This document shows, piece by piece, positions 29,219 through 42,518 of a stretch of DNA of 64,000 nt. The position numbers and the translations under genes were made by a program. The DNA lies in assembly GCF_003201655.1 (NCBI RefSeq), contig NZ_QJJU01000005.1, positions 186,001 through 250,000 on the forward strand. Reading direction: 5' to 3'. A model generated the notes under the pieces. The model saw only the letters and a list, made by a program, of their open reading frames with translations, had not been told where the DNA came from and did no database searches. This stretch comes from Mycolicibacterium moriokaense. Lineage in GTDB: Bacteria > Actinomycetota > Actinomycetes > Mycobacteriales > Mycobacteriaceae. Each line of letters opens with the position of its first letter. The stretch's first letter is position 1.

Positions 29219-29782
29219 CTACTGCTGACGGACCGATGCTTCGACGAGGTCGAGTACAGCACTGAGCTTTTCGGGTTCATCGCCGGACGCCAGCCGGGCG
29301 ACGAGACCGTCGAGCACCAAGTCCAGGTACGTCTGTAGCACCGCGCTGGGCACATCGTCGCGCAGCCGACCAGCCTGCTTCTGTTGGCGAAGCCGCGCGG
29401 TGGTCGCCGCCGACAGCTCTGCCGAACGCTCCGACCAGCCGCGGTGAAACGCCGGATCGTTGCGCAGCTTGCGCGCGATCTCCAACCGGGTGGCCAGCCA
29501 GTCGAACTGCTCGGGGGCGGCCAGCATGTCGCGCATGACCTGGACCAGGCCCTCCCGCGACGCAACGTCCGCCATCCGCTCGGCGTCCTCGTGTGCCAGC
29601 TCGAAGAACAGCGTGTCCTTGTCGCGGAAGTGGTGGAAGATCGCACCCCGCGACAGCCCGATCGTCTGCTCGAGCCGCCGCACGGTCGCCTTGTCGTAGC
29701 CGTATTCGGCGAAGCACCGCCGGGCGCCGTCGAGAATTTGGCGGCGCCGTGCCGCCAAATGGTCATCGGTCACCCGAGGCAC
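29219..29782 (-). CDS. acnR: TetR-family repressor of aconitase (AcnR-like)
   Basis: A 187-residue TetR regulator: N-terminal HTH at ~10-55 (ILDGARRCFAEYGYDKATVRRL then LSRGAIFHHFRDKDTLFFEL) and a helical ligand/dimer domain. GTG start 4 bp after the acn stop, so the pair is co-transcribed. The acn-acnR order is the same as in Corynebacterium, where AcnR represses acn. A matching operator lies upstream of acn at 32663-32678. Equivalent to Rv1474c. Confidence 0.9.
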   Translation of the reverse strand: MPRVTDDHLAARRRQILDGARRCFAEYGYDKATVRRLEQTIGLSRGAIFHHFRDKDTLFFELAHEDAERMADVASREGLVQVMRDMLAAPEQFDWLATRLEIARKLRNDPAFHRGWSERSAELSAATTARLRQQKQAGRLRDDVPSAVLQTYLDLVLDGLVARLASGDEPEKLSAVLDLVEASVRQQ

Positions 29783-29786
29783 GTGA

Positions 29787-32615
<2,829 letters not shown>

Positions 32616-32655
32616 CTAGATATCGCCGCGACGGGCTGTGTCGTCGGCGCCCATA

Positions 32656-32678
32656 ATCCTAACAGTACGCTTGTCCTG
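32656..32678 (-). promoter_or_regulatory. acn promoter with AcnR operator
   Basis: On the minus strand CAGGACAAGCGTACTG (32663-32678) agrees at every fixed position with the AcnR consensus CAGNACNNNCGTACTG that I recall from Corynebacterium. It is directly upstream of the -10 TAGGAT (32656-32661), so a bound repressor would occlude the promoter. Confidence 0.65.
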
Positions 32679-32764
32679 TATGGAACCCCGGGGGTGAATT
32701 TGGTCTTGTCGGCGCAAGCGCGTGCTGTCGCCTACACATCCACAAATCGCGTACCGTGCCCCCT

Positions 32765-33304
32765 GTGACCGGACCGCACGTCATCCCATTTCTGCCGGCG
32801 TACATCCCACCCGATGTGGACATCAATCAGGTCAAGGCCGATGTCGCCCACGGCGGGGTGAGCATGCCTGCTGCGGATGCCGCCGATGTCCCCGCGCTCC
32901 GTCAGGTCGTGCAAGAGGCGAAGCAGAAGGGCATCGACCTCAAGATCGTGGTCATCGAGAAGAATCCGCCGATCGATACCCCGCTGCGAGATATTGCGAC
33001 CGAGGTCGGCCACGCCAACCCCGGATCCACGGTGTTGGCGATCAGTCCGTGGTTCGCGGGCACCTACAGCACGACGTTCGACCGCGTCACTCTGGAAGCG
33101 GGCCAGGACGTCGCCAAGACGGGCAATCCGGTGCAGTCGTCGAAGAATTTCGCCAGTGAGTTGACGACGCCGCACTTTCCCTGGACGCCATTCACGATTG
33201 TCGTCGTGCTGGCGGTGGTGGTGGCCGTTGTCGGCACCCGTATTCTGCAGGTCCGTGGCAAACGCACCGCCACGGCGGACACCGCGTCCGACACTGCTGA
33301 CTGA
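32765..33304 (+). CDS. Rv1476-family membrane protein
   Basis: About 179 residues: a soluble domain (~1-135) with IVVIEKNPP and VLAISPWFAGTYSTTFDR, then one membrane helix (TIVVVLAVVVAVVGTRIL) and a short basic tail. This is the family found directly before ripA in mycobacteria, function unknown; the soluble part is likely extracytoplasmic by analogy with TPM-like domains (inference). GTG 32765 is preferred over GTG 32756 because TACCGT (32752-32757) stands seven bases before it, indicating a leaderless mRNA. Confidence 0.8.
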   Translation: MTGPHVIPFLPAYIPPDVDINQVKADVAHGGVSMPAADAADVPALRQVVQEAKQKGIDLKIVVIEKNPPIDTPLRDIATEVGHANPGSTVLAISPWFAGTYSTTFDRVTLEAGQDVAKTGNPVQSSKNFASELTTPHFPWTPFTIVVVLAVVVAVVGTRILQVRGKRTATADTASDTAD

Positions 33305-33377
33305 GCTATTAACGGCGCTCGGCAAATTCAAAACATCACCATTGGATAACGCTACATTCAATTACAGACTTGTAATT

Positions 33378-33465
33378 TGTGACTAAAGTTTCCTTAGCGT
33401 CAGATGTGACGTACGGTGCAATCGGAGCCTGTTGTTGCAGTTGTGACTGATGTGACTTCTGTGCA
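33378..33465 (+). promoter_or_regulatory. TGTGAC repeats upstream of ripA
   Basis: Within the 219-bp AT-richer gap before ripA, TGTGAC occurs at 33378, 33405, 33442 and 33451, with TGTGCA at 33460. The last three are in tandem at exactly 9-bp steps. Such direct repeats are the usual target of OmpR-type response regulators; MtrA is known to control ripA in M. tuberculosis, so it is the first candidate. A CRP-type half-site (TGTGA) is the alternative. Confidence 0.5.
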
Positions 33466-33523
33466 AAGGCGCCCCACGAATGTGCAGGCACGTTCGCGTT
33501 GAGCCATAGGAGATCTGAGTCGC

Positions 33524-34909
33524 ATGAGACGCACCCCTCGGGCCTGTGCGATTCCGCTTGTCATCGGAATGTTGCTCGCGACCCCCGCCTTTGCCGTCGC
33601 GCGGCCCGGCAGTCAGGACGTCGCCGGACTGGTCGTCGCTGTCGCCAACGCCGACCAGAAGCTTCAGGACCTCGGCGCTGCCATCCAGGCCCAGCAGGAA
33701 AGCGTCAATAAGGCGATCGTGGACGTGCAGACCGCACGAGACAACGCCGCCACCGCGCAACAGGAAGTCGATGCCAGCGCTCAGCGCGTGCAGGAGTCCA
33801 ACGCCGCGATCACGGCGGCGCAGCAGCGCTTCGACACATTCGCCGCCGCAACGTACGTCAACGGCCCGTCCGATTCGTACCTCACCGCCAGCGATCCCGC
33901 CGACATCATCAACACCGCGGCCGCCGGTCAGATGTTGTCGGTCACCTCGCAGCAAGTGATCACCGATCTCCAGCGGGCCCGCACTGAGCAGGTGAACAAG
34001 GAATCGGCCGCGCGGCTGGCCAAACAGAACGCCGACGGCGCCGTCGCGGACGCGGAGGCCAGCCAGCAGACGGCGGTGTCCGCGCTGACGCAGGCGCAAC
34101 AGACTTTTTCAGCGCAGCAGGGCGAGCTGGACCGCTTGACGTCCGAACGCGCCGCCGCGCAGTCCAAGCTCGATGAGGTGCGCAACTGGTCGGCGCCGGT
34201 GGCAGGCCAGCCTGCCGCTCAACCCGCCGCGGTCCGCAGCGGAGACGCCGCGGCCAACTGGGACCGCGCACCCGGTGCGAGTAATCCGAGTGCCGGAAAG
34301 TGGGACACCGCATGGGATCCCACGCTGCCCGCGATCCCGAGCGCGTTCGTCAGCGGTGATCCGATCGCGATCATCAATACGATCCTCGGCTACGCGTCAA
34401 CGTCGGCGCAGGTGACTCAGCAGATGGGTCACAACTTCCTGCAGCAGCTCGGCCTCGTCCCGACGCCAAGCGGCTACACCAACGGCGCCATTCCCCGCGT
34501 GTACGGCCGTCAAGCCACTGAGTACGTCATCAACCGCGGCCTCGCCGTGCGGGGCACGCCGTACTCGTGGGGTGGCGGCAACGCGGCAGGACCCAGCCGC
34601 GGAATCGACGACGGCGCAGGCACAGTCGGCTTTGACTGCTCGGGCCTGATGTTGTACATGTTCGCAGGCGTCGGCATCAAGCTGGACCACTACTCCGGCT
34701 CTCAGTACAACGCGGGCCGCAAAGTCCCGTCCTCGCAGATGCGTCGCGGCGACATGATCTTCTACGGACCCAACGCCAGCCAGCACGTCGCGATGTACCT
34801 CGGCGATGGCCAGATGCTCGAGGCGCCGTACACGGGGTCCACGGTCAAGGTCTCGCCGGTGCGCACCAGTGGCATGACCCCCTACGTGACCCGATTGATC
34901 GAATGGTGA
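33524..34909 (+). CDS. ripA: Peptidoglycan endopeptidase RipA
   Basis: Secreted hydrolase that cleaves peptide stems of peptidoglycan during daughter-cell separation. The 461 residues comprise a signal peptide (1-26, ...LLATPAFAVA), a long coiled-coil inhibitory region (~30-220, rich in Ala/Gln/Glu), a linker and a C-terminal NlpC/P60 domain. Catalytic Cys372 is in VGFDCSGLM and His421 in ASQHVAMY. ATG 33524 is preceded by AGGAG. It overlaps ripB by 7 bp. Equivalent to Rv1477. Confidence 0.96.
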   Translation: MRRTPRACAIPLVIGMLLATPAFAVARPGSQDVAGLVVAVANADQKLQDLGAAIQAQQESVNKAIVDVQTARDNAATAQQEVDASAQRVQESNAAITAAQQRFDTFAAATYVNGPSDSYLTASDPADIINTAAAGQMLSVTSQQVITDLQRARTEQVNKESAARLAKQNADGAVADAEASQQTAVSALTQAQQTFSAQQGELDRLTSERAAAQSKLDEVRNWSAPVAGQPAAQPAAVRSGDAAANWDRAPGASNPSAGKWDTAWDPTLPAIPSAFVSGDPIAIINTILGYASTSAQVTQQMGHNFLQQLGLVPTPSGYTNGAIPRVYGRQATEYVINRGLAVRGTPYSWGGGNAAGPSRGIDDGAGTVGFDCSGLMLYMFAGVGIKLDHYSGSQYNAGRKVPSSQMRRGDMIFYGPNASQHVAMYLGDGQMLEAPYTGSTVKVSPVRTSGMTPYVTRLIEW

Positions 34910-35601
34910 TTCCTCTGCGCCGCATTGCATTAGCACTACTGGTTGCCGCCGGACTGCTACTGGGCCTTGCCGCGCCTGCCATGGCCGACCCCGATGCCGG
35001 GCAATGGGACCCGACGCTGCCCAAGATCATCAGCTCGGGTGCGCCCGGCGACCCGGTGGCGGCGGCGAACGCGGCGTTCTCGGTGAGCCAGTTGGCGATT
35101 CAGACCACCCAGAATCTCGGTCAGCAGTTCCTGAGCAGCATCGGCCTCGGCGGAAGCCCCGCTGCGGCGTCCATGCCTTCCGGCGGACGGGTGCGGGGCC
35201 CGCAGGCGATCGAGTACGTGATTCGCCGCGCCGGTTCGCAGATGGGCGTGCCCTACTCGTGGGGCGGCGGGTCGTTGACCGGGCCCAGCGCCGGGGTTGA
35301 CGACGACGCGGGCAAGATCGGCTTCGACTGTTCGGGGCTGACTCGCTACGCATTTGCCGGGGTCGGCGTGCAGATCCCGAAGTATTCGGGCGACCAGTAC
35401 AACACCGGTCGCCCCGTTCCGCCGTCACAGGCCAAGCGCGGTGACTTGATCTTCTACGGGCCGGGCGGCAGCCAGCACGTCACCATCTATCTCGGTGGCG
35501 GCAAGATGCTCGAGGCATCCAGTGCGGTCGGCCACGTCACGGTCAGCCCGGTGCGCACAGCGGGCATGTCGCCCCATCTATCCCGCATGATCGATTCCTG
35601 A
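34903..35601 (+). CDS. ripB: Peptidoglycan endopeptidase RipB
   Basis: A 232-residue secreted NlpC/P60 enzyme lacking the long coiled-coil domain of RipA. Signal peptide 1-28 (LLLGLAAPAMA), then a short linker with QWDPTLPKIISSG and the catalytic domain with C143 (IGFDCSGLTRY) and the His in GSQHVTIYL. It acts on the same stem-peptide bonds. The ATG lies inside the ripA stop region, so translation is coupled. Confidence 0.95.
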   Translation: MVIPLRRIALALLVAAGLLLGLAAPAMADPDAGQWDPTLPKIISSGAPGDPVAAANAAFSVSQLAIQTTQNLGQQFLSSIGLGGSPAAASMPSGGRVRGPQAIEYVIRRAGSQMGVPYSWGGGSLTGPSAGVDDDAGKIGFDCSGLTRYAFAGVGVQIPKYSGDQYNTGRPVPPSQAKRGDLIFYGPGGSQHVTIYLGGGKMLEASSAVGHVTVSPVRTAGMSPHLSRMIDS

Positions 35602-35775
35602 GCGGGGCCTGAGTTAATCCTGAGCACTAGTGATGAATGCCCGTCGTCCGGGCGACACTTCGCTGGGCAACGTCGACGGATTCCGAACTGCCTGGAATAG
35701 TTGACGGCGAGCGTGAGGCCAACTCAGGCCGACGCAGTTGCGACCAGCGTCTTAATAGATGTGGAAGGACCGTTA

Positions 35776-36915
35776 ATGACGTCACCGAGTGGGCCGCCCC
35801 AGGGCGCCGGAGGATATTCCGGACAGGCTCCGACCCAGGGCTACACACCCGGCTCTCACACCGCACCGCCGAACAACGGCGGCCTGCAGCAGGAGGTCCA
35901 CACCCTCGAGCGCGCCATCTTCGAGGTCAAGCGGATCATCGTCGGCCAGGATCAGCTGGTCGAGCGGATGCTGGTCGGCCTGCTCGCCAAGGGGCATGTG
36001 CTGCTCGAGGGTGTGCCCGGTGTGGCCAAGACGTTGGCGGTGGAGACGTTCGCCAAGGTCGTCGGCGGCACTTTCGCGCGCATCCAGTTCACCCCCGACC
36101 TGGTGCCCACCGACATCGTCGGCACCAGGATCTACCGCCAGGGCAAGGAGGAGTTCGACATCGAGCTCGGCCCGGTGGTGGTCAACTTCCTGCTCGCCGA
36201 CGAGATCAACCGTGCGCCGGCCAAGGTGCAGTCGGCGCTTCTTGAGGTCATGGCCGAGCGCAAGATCTCCATCGGCGGCAAGACCTTCCCGCTGCCCGCG
36301 CCGTTCCTGGTGATGGCAACCCAGAACCCGATCGAGCAGGAGGGCGTGTATGCCCTGCCTGAGGCGCAGCGCGACCGCTTCCTGTTCAAGCTGAACATCG
36401 ACTACCCCTCTCCGGAGGAGGAGCGCGAGATCGTCTACCGGATGGGTGTCAAGCCACCTGAGCCGAAGCAGATCCTCGCCCCCGGTGACCTGCTGCGCCT
36501 GCAGGACGTCGCGTCCAACAACTTCGTCCACCACGCGCTCGTCGATTACGTGGTCCGCGTCGTCACCGCGACCCGGCACCCCGAGAAGTTCGGCATGCCC
36601 GACGCGAAGGCGTGGATCGCCTACGGCGCCTCGCCGCGCGCCTCGCTGGGCATCATCGCGGCGTCGCGGGCACTTGCCTTGGTGCGTGGCCGTGACTACG
36701 TCGTCCCGCAGGACGTCGTCGAGGTCATTCCGGATGTGCTTCGGCATCGGCTCGTGCTCACCTATGACGCGCTGGCCGACGAGATCTCCGCCGAGACCGT
36801 GATCAGTCGAATCATGCAGACGGTGGCCCTTCCGCAGGTGAATGCGATTCCGCAGCAAGGTCATTCGGTGCCGCCGGTGATGCCCGCCGCAGCGGCCGCG
36901 GCCACCGGTCGGTGA
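35776..36915 (+). CDS. moxR1: MoxR-family AAA+ ATPase
   Basis: A 379-residue AAA+ chaperone-like ATPase with a Gly/Pro-rich N-terminus, Walker A in EGVPGVAKTLAV, Walker B in LLADEINRAPAK, sensor segment MATQNPIEQEG and a C-terminal lid ending in an Ala-rich tail. MoxR proteins work with DUF58 and VWA partners, the two genes that follow. ATG 35776 is used instead of frame extension to 35701. A 174-bp gap separates it from ripB and contains a hairpin (GCCCG-tcgtc-CGGGC at 35639-35653) that could end ripB transcription weakly. Confidence 0.94.
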   Translation: MTSPSGPPQGAGGYSGQAPTQGYTPGSHTAPPNNGGLQQEVHTLERAIFEVKRIIVGQDQLVERMLVGLLAKGHVLLEGVPGVAKTLAVETFAKVVGGTFARIQFTPDLVPTDIVGTRIYRQGKEEFDIELGPVVVNFLLADEINRAPAKVQSALLEVMAERKISIGGKTFPLPAPFLVMATQNPIEQEGVYALPEAQRDRFLFKLNIDYPSPEEEREIVYRMGVKPPEPKQILAPGDLLRLQDVASNNFVHHALVDYVVRVVTATRHPEKFGMPDAKAWIAYGASPRASLGIIAASRALALVRGRDYVVPQDVVEVIPDVLRHRLVLTYDALADEISAETVISRIMQTVALPQVNAIPQQGHSVPPVMPAAAAAATGR

Positions 36916-36924
36916 TAGCGCTCT

Positions 36925-37881
36925 GTGACTAGCTCTCCAGGGTCCAGACGCACCGTTGATCTGCCGTCGCTGAAGCGCGGTGAGATCCGTGACCCCGCGC
37001 TGACCGCGGCGCTGCGCAAGCTGGAGCTGACCGTGCGCCGCAAGCTCGACGGCGTGCTGCACGGCGACCACCTCGGCCTGCTGCCCGGCCCGGGATCGGA
37101 GCCGGGGGAGTCGCGGATCTATCAGCCCGGCGATGATGTCCGCCGAATGGACTGGGCGGTCACTGCGCGCACCAACCACCCGCATGTGCGACAGATGATC
37201 GCCGACCGCGAGCTGGAGACCTGGCTGGTGATCGACATGTCGGCCAGCCTCGACTTCGGCACCACCGGCTGTGAAAAGCGCGACCTCGCGGTGGCGGCCG
37301 CTGCGTCGATCACGTTCCTCAACAGCGGGGGCGGCAACCGGATCGGCGCGATCATCGCCAACGGTGACGCGGTGCGGCGGGTGCCAGCGCTGTCGGGCCG
37401 GATGCACGAGCAGGAAATGCTGCGCACCATCGCCACCATGCCCAAGGCGCCGACGGGTGTGCGGGGCGACCTGGCCGCGGCCATCGACGCGCTGCGTCGG
37501 CCCGAGCGACGCCGTGGCATGGCGGTGATCATCAGCGACTTCCTCGGCCCGATCAATTGGATGCGTCCGCTGCGGGCCATCGCCGGACGGCACGAGGTGC
37601 TCGGTATCGAAGTGCTTGACCCACGCGACGTGGAACTGCCGCCCATCGGCGACGTGATCCTGCAGGACACCGAAACCGGCGTCACCCGCGAGTTCACCAT
37701 CGACGAGCAGCTGCGCGAGGACTTCGAGAAGGCTGCGGCTGCGCACCGCGCAGAAGTGGCGCGAACACTGCGGCGCTGCGGAGCTCCGCTTCTCTCGCTT
37801 CGCACCGACCGGGATTGGATCGCCGACGTGGTCCGGTTCGTCGCCAACAGGAAGCGCAGCGGCGCCATGGCCGGGCGATGA
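36925..37881 (+). CDS. DUF58 domain protein
   Basis: A 318-residue protein with the DUF58 signature YQPGDDVRRMDWAVTARTNH at ~66-85 and a VWA-like fold in the rest (TWLVIDMSASLDFG, a MIDAS-like DxSxS). It is the usual partner of MoxR ATPases. GTG start 9 bp after moxR1. Cytosolic, no membrane helix. Equivalent to Rv1480. The gap to the next gene (37882-37942, 61 bp) holds no gene that can be supported. Confidence 0.9.
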   Translation: MTSSPGSRRTVDLPSLKRGEIRDPALTAALRKLELTVRRKLDGVLHGDHLGLLPGPGSEPGESRIYQPGDDVRRMDWAVTARTNHPHVRQMIADRELETWLVIDMSASLDFGTTGCEKRDLAVAAAASITFLNSGGGNRIGAIIANGDAVRRVPALSGRMHEQEMLRTIATMPKAPTGVRGDLAAAIDALRRPERRRGMAVIISDFLGPINWMRPLRAIAGRHEVLGIEVLDPRDVELPPIGDVILQDTETGVTREFTIDEQLREDFEKAAAAHRAEVARTLRRCGAPLLSLRTDRDWIADVVRFVANRKRSGAMAGR

Positions 37882-37942
37882 GCGCTTGCGCGAAGAGCAG
37901 ATGGCACGGATGAAGTTCCATAAGCGAAATGACAAGTAGCAC

Positions 37943-38950
37943 ATGACATTACCGTTGCTCGGACCGATGACGCTGTCGGGTTTCGAACACGTTTGGTTCC
38001 TTCTGTTCCTCGTCGTCGTCCTCGGGCTGATCGGGCTCTACATCGTGGTGCAGCTGGCCCGGCAGAAGCGGATGCTGCGCTTCGCGAACATGGAGCTGCT
38101 GGAAAGCGTTGCGCCCAAACGCCCGTCGCGCTGGCGGCACGTGCCTGCGATCCTGCTGGTGCTGTCGCTGCTGCTGCTCACCGTGGCGATGGCCGGGCCG
38201 ACGAACGACGTGCGGATCCCGCGCAACCGTGCTGTCGTGATGTTGACCATCGACGTGTCGCAGTCCATGCGGGCAACCGACGTGTCGCCGAGCAGGGTGG
38301 CCGCGGCCCAGGAAGCCGCCAAGCAGTTCGCCGACCAGCTCACCCCCGGCATCAACCTCGGGCTGATCGCCTACGCGGGCACCGCCACCGTGCTGGTGTC
38401 GCCGACCACGAACCGCGACGCCACCAAGGTTGCGATCGACAAGCTGCAACTGGCCGACCGCACCGCCACCGGCGAGGGCATCTTCACTGCGCTGCAGGCC
38501 ATCGCCACCGTCGGTGCGGTGATCGGTGGTGGCGACGCGCCGCCGCCTGCGCGCATCGTTCTGATGTCCGACGGCAAGGAGACCGTGCCGTCCAACCCGG
38601 ACAACCCCAAGGGCGCCTACACCGCGGCACGCACCGCCAAGGATCAGGGCGTGCCGATCTCGACGGTGTCGTTCGGCACGCCGTACGGCTACGTCGAGAT
38701 CAACGGCCAGCGCCAGCCCGTGCCGGTCGACGACGAGATGCTCAAAAAGATCGCCCAGCTGTCGGGTGGTGACGCCTACAACGCGTCGAGCCTGGAGCAA
38801 CTGAAGCAAGTCTTCACCAGCCTGCAGGAGCAGATCGGTTACGAGACCCGCAAGGGCGACGCCAGCGCCGGCTGGCTGCGGCTGGGTGCTCTGGTCCTGG
38901 CGCTGGCAGCGCTGGCCGCGCTGCTGATCAACCGACGGCTGCCCAACTAA
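37943..38950 (+). CDS. VWA-domain membrane protein
   Basis: The 335 residues show two N-terminal helices (~18-38 and ~70-88), a von Willebrand A domain with the MIDAS motif [10 protein letters not shown], then a third helix near the C-terminus ([19 protein letters not shown]). This BatA-like layout puts the VWA domain between membrane anchors. It completes the MoxR-DUF58-VWA module, whose substrate in mycobacteria is not known from sequence. Equivalent to Rv1481. Confidence 0.92.
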   Translation: MTLPLLGPMTLSGFEHVWFLLFLVVVLGLIGLYIVVQLARQKRMLRFANMELLESVAPKRPSRWRHVPAILLVLSLLLLTVAMAGPTNDVRIPRNRAVVMLTIDVSQSMRATDVSPSRVAAAQEAAKQFADQLTPGINLGLIAYAGTATVLVSPTTNRDATKVAIDKLQLADRTATGEGIFTALQAIATVGAVIGGGDAPPPARIVLMSDGKETVPSNPDNPKGAYTAARTAKDQGVPISTVSFGTPYGYVEINGQRQPVPVDDEMLKKIAQLSGGDAYNASSLEQLKQVFTSLQEQIGYETRKGDASAGWLRLGALVLALAALAALLINRRLPN

Positions 38951-38963
38951 GGCGATTTCTTAA

Positions 38964-39788
<825 letters not shown>

Positions 39789-39804
39789 GGAGATAAGGAC
39801 TGAT

Positions 39805-40614
39805 ATGGCAGGGTTTCTCGAAGGCAAACGCATCCTGGTCACCGGGATCATCACGGACTCGTCGATCGCATTCCACATCGCGCGGGTCGCGCAGGAAGAG
39901 GGCGCGGAGCTGGTGCTGACCGGCTTCGACCGGATGAAGCTGATCCAGCGGATCGCGGATCGGTTGCCGAACCCGGCGCCGCTGCTCGAACTCGACGTGC
40001 AGAACGAAAAGCACCTCGACACGCTGGCCGACCGGGTCACCGAGGTGATCGGTGAGGGCAACAAACTCGACGGTGTCGTGCATTCGATCGGCTACATGCC
40101 GCAGACCGGGATGGGGATCAACCCGTTCTTCGACGCGCCGTACGAGGACGTCGCCAAGGGCATCCACATTTCGGCGTACTCCTACGCCTCACTGGCCAAG
40201 GCGCTGCTGCCGATCATGAACCGCGGTGGCGGCATCGTCGGCATGGACTTCGACCCGACAAGGGCGATGCCCGCCTACAACTGGATGACGGTCGCCAAGA
40301 GTGCACTGGAGTCCGTCAACCGCTTCGTGGCCCGCGAGGCCGGTGCATACGGTGTGCGCTCGAATCTTGTTGCGGCGGGACCGATCCGCACGCTTGCGAT
40401 GAGCGCGATCGTCGGCGGTGCGCTTGGCGATGAGGCAGGCGATCAGATCAAGCTATTGGAAGAGGGCTGGGATCAGCGGTCACCGCTTGGCTGGAACATG
40501 AAGGACCCGACGCCCGTCGCGCGGACGGTCTGCGCGCTGGTCTCCGATTGGCTGCCCGCCACGACGGGAACCGTCATCTACGCCGACGGCGGCGCGAGCA
40601 CGCAGTTGCTCTAG
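39805..40614 (+). CDS. inhA: NADH-dependent enoyl-ACP reductase InhA
   Basis: Final reductase of FAS-II and target of isoniazid and ethionamide. The 269-residue protein has the FabI-type layout: [11 protein letters not shown] cofactor loop (I16, I21), S94 in [10 protein letters not shown]158 and K165 in [13 protein letters not shown]. The residues commonly changed in resistant strains (I16, I21, S94) are the wild-type ones here. Downstream of fabG1 in one operon; the stop shares a base with the hemH start. Confidence 0.97.
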   Translation: MAGFLEGKRILVTGIITDSSIAFHIARVAQEEGAELVLTGFDRMKLIQRIADRLPNPAPLLELDVQNEKHLDTLADRVTEVIGEGNKLDGVVHSIGYMPQTGMGINPFFDAPYEDVAKGIHISAYSYASLAKALLPIMNRGGGIVGMDFDPTRAMPAYNWMTVAKSALESVNRFVAREAGAYGVRSNLVAAGPIRTLAMSAIVGGALGDEAGDQIKLLEEGWDQRSPLGWNMKDPTPVARTVCALVSDWLPATTGTVIYADGGASTQLL

Positions 40615-41606
40615 TGGATTTTGATGCGGTCCTGCTGCTGTCGTTCGGGGGGCCAGAGGGTCCCGAGCAGGTAATGCCGTTCCTGGAGAACGTCACTCGC
40701 GGCCGCGGCATCCCGCGCGAGCGGCTGGCCGTCGTCGCTGAGCACTACCAGCACTTCGGCGGCGTCTCGCCGATCAACGGCGTCAACCGCGAGTTGGTCG
40801 CACAGCTGCAGCGCGAGATCGACCTGCCCGTCTACTTCGGCAACCGCAACTGGGAACCCTACGTCGAGGACGCCGTGGCAGCCATGCGCGACAACGGGAT
40901 TCGCCGTGCGGCCGTGTTCACCACATCGGCATGGGGCGGCTACTCCAGCTGCACCCAGTATGTGCAGGACATCGCGAGGGGCCGCGCGGCGGCAGGCGAG
41001 GGCGCACCGGAATTGGTCAAGCTGCGCCAATACTTCGATCATCCGCTCCTGGTGGAGATGTTCACCGAGGCCACCGGTGCGGCCGCGCAAACCGTGCCGG
41101 AAGGCGCGCGGCTGGTCTTCACCGCGCATTCCATACCAACGGGGGCCCGATCCCGTTGCGGCCCAGACCTGTACAGCCGCCAGGTGGGGTATGCGTCGCG
41201 CTTGGTCGCCGCGGCGGCCGGCTATGACGAATACGACCAGGTTTGGCAGTCGCGCTCGGGGCCGCCGCAGGTGCCGTGGTTGGAGCCCGACATCGCCGAC
41301 CACCTGGCCGCCCTCGCGGAAGCAGGCACCAAGGCAGTGATTGTCTGCCCGATCGGGTTCGTCGCCGACCACATCGAGGTGGTCTGGGACCTCGATCACG
41401 AACTGCGGCAGCAGGCGCAGGAGTTGGGCATCGCGTTCGCGCGGGCGGCCACGCCGAACGCTGACCCGCGGTTCGCGCGGCTGGCGGTCGATCTGATCGA
41501 CGAGCTCCGCAGTGGCCGCGGCCCGGCGAGGGTGCCGGGCTCGGATGCGCCACCGCTGCAGGGCTTTTCGGTCAACGGCGCGGTGTGCACGCCGAATTGC
41601 GGCTAA
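40614..41606 (+). CDS. hemH: Ferrochelatase (coproporphyrin-type, Gram-positive)
   Basis: Inserts iron into the porphyrin in haem synthesis. The 330-residue protein has [21 protein letters not shown] at the N-terminus (split here as [11 protein letters not shown]), the active-site His region TAHSIPTGA and [16 protein letters not shown]. The Cys residues in SRCGPD and the C-terminal VCTPNCG fit the [2Fe-2S] ligands of actinobacterial ferrochelatases. GTG 40614 overlaps the inhA stop by one base (TAGTG). fabG1-inhA-hemH is conserved in mycobacteria. Confidence 0.95.
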   Translation: MDFDAVLLLSFGGPEGPEQVMPFLENVTRGRGIPRERLAVVAEHYQHFGGVSPINGVNRELVAQLQREIDLPVYFGNRNWEPYVEDAVAAMRDNGIRRAAVFTTSAWGGYSSCTQYVQDIARGRAAAGEGAPELVKLRQYFDHPLLVEMFTEATGAAAQTVPEGARLVFTAHSIPTGARSRCGPDLYSRQVGYASRLVAAAAGYDEYDQVWQSRSGPPQVPWLEPDIADHLAALAEAGTKAVIVCPIGFVADHIEVVWDLDHELRQQAQELGIAFARAATPNADPRFARLAVDLIDELRSGRGPARVPGSDAPPLQGFSVNGAVCTPNCG

Positions 41607-41613
41607 GCGTCGC

Positions 41614-42459
41614 CTAGGCCTGCCACGCAGAGTGCAGGATCGCGCTGACCGCGGCCATCCGCGCCGAACGCACGACCCCGGAGAGCGGGCGCAACGCATC
41701 GCTGGCGATCTGCACCTCGGATGACGTCTGCAATCCGATCGGGATCAGCCCCGAGCTGACGGTGATGATCGCGTCGATATGCGCGGCGTTCTCCAGCACG
41801 CGCACCGCCCGCGATGGAGCATGATCGGGCAGCTGGTGTCTCCTGGCCTCTTCGAGCACTTGCTCGACGAGCCCACGCGGGTCGGCCACTTCGGTACCCG
41901 CAGCGCGGATGGCGCCCAATGCATCCGCTGCCGATCGGACGGCCGAACGCAATGTGTACTCCGCCTCGCCGAGGTCGAGGTGTTCGGGAGTCGGCGCGGC
42001 CGGTACCGAATAGACCGTCCACGACAACGCGGTCGGCTCAGGCTCGAAGTCGGACTCATCCTCTAGTTCGTCGTACTCGAAGTCCGGGACCAAGCCGACC
42101 GTGGCGGATGGATCGCGGCCGACGAGGATCGCCTCGCCCGCGGTGATCGCGTCGCGCTGAAATTGAGTGCCCGCCGGTAGCCCGCGGACATCGCCGGGGA
42201 CGGGAAACACCATGCCGATGGCTGGCGCCGAGAGCCCGGAACCCGCCGCGGTGCGCACGGTCTGCAGCATCGAGACCGCGCCTGCGTCGTGCAAATCCGG
42301 CCATGGCAACCCGGTGCGGCCTGCCGCTACCGAGTCATACGCGGTTACGGAATGCCTTGGTGCCCATTGCGATAGCGCATCGAGGACGTCGTCAGGCGCG
42401 GCGGCACCGGCCAACCAGGCGTTGGCCCAAACCGACAAAGAGACACTGGGGCACCACAT
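41614..42459 (-). CDS. Conserved hypothetical protein (Rv1486c-like)
   Basis: A 281-residue soluble protein with Ala/Ser-rich composition, an acidic patch in the middle ([13 protein letters not shown]) and no known catalytic motif. It is the gene always found tail-to-tail with hemH and divergent from the NfeD gene in mycobacteria (recalled position of Rv1486c). TACACT nine bases upstream of ATG 42459 on the minus strand is a possible -10. Function unknown. Confidence 0.8.
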   Translation of the reverse strand: MWCPSVSLSVWANAWLAGAAAPDDVLDALSQWAPRHSVTAYDSVAAGRTGLPWPDLHDAGAVSMLQTVRTAAGSGLSAPAIGMVFPVPGDVRGLPAGTQFQRDAITAGEAILVGRDPSATVGLVPDFEYDELEDESDFEPEPTALSWTVYSVPAAPTPEHLDLGEAEYTLRSAVRSAADALGAIRAAGTEVADPRGLVEQVLEEARRHQLPDHAPSRAVRVLENAAHIDAIITVSSGLIPIGLQTSSEVQIASDALRPLSGVVRSARMAAVSAILHSAWQA

Positions 42460-42518
42460 GATGCTCGCAGTGTAGTAGTTAAGCGCTGCGAGGGTCGGCT
42501 ACGCGATAGGGTGGCCGC

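Noticed and set aside
33305..33523. Possible c-di-AMP (ydaO) riboswitch before ripA
   Set aside because: I looked for the conserved ydaO core and did not see it; the region is explained better by TGTGAC repeats.
35639..35653. GCCCG-N5-CGGGC hairpin after ripB as terminator
   Set aside because: Short stem and no U-run; mentioned only as weak.
37882..37942. 12-codon frame (MARMKFHKRNDK) between the DUF58 and VWA genes
   Set aside because: Too short and no ribosome site; a chance frame in a 61-bp gap.
35782..37944. 720-codon minus-strand frame
   Set aside because: Shadow of moxR1 and the DUF58 gene; low-complexity His/Arg/Asp-rich product.
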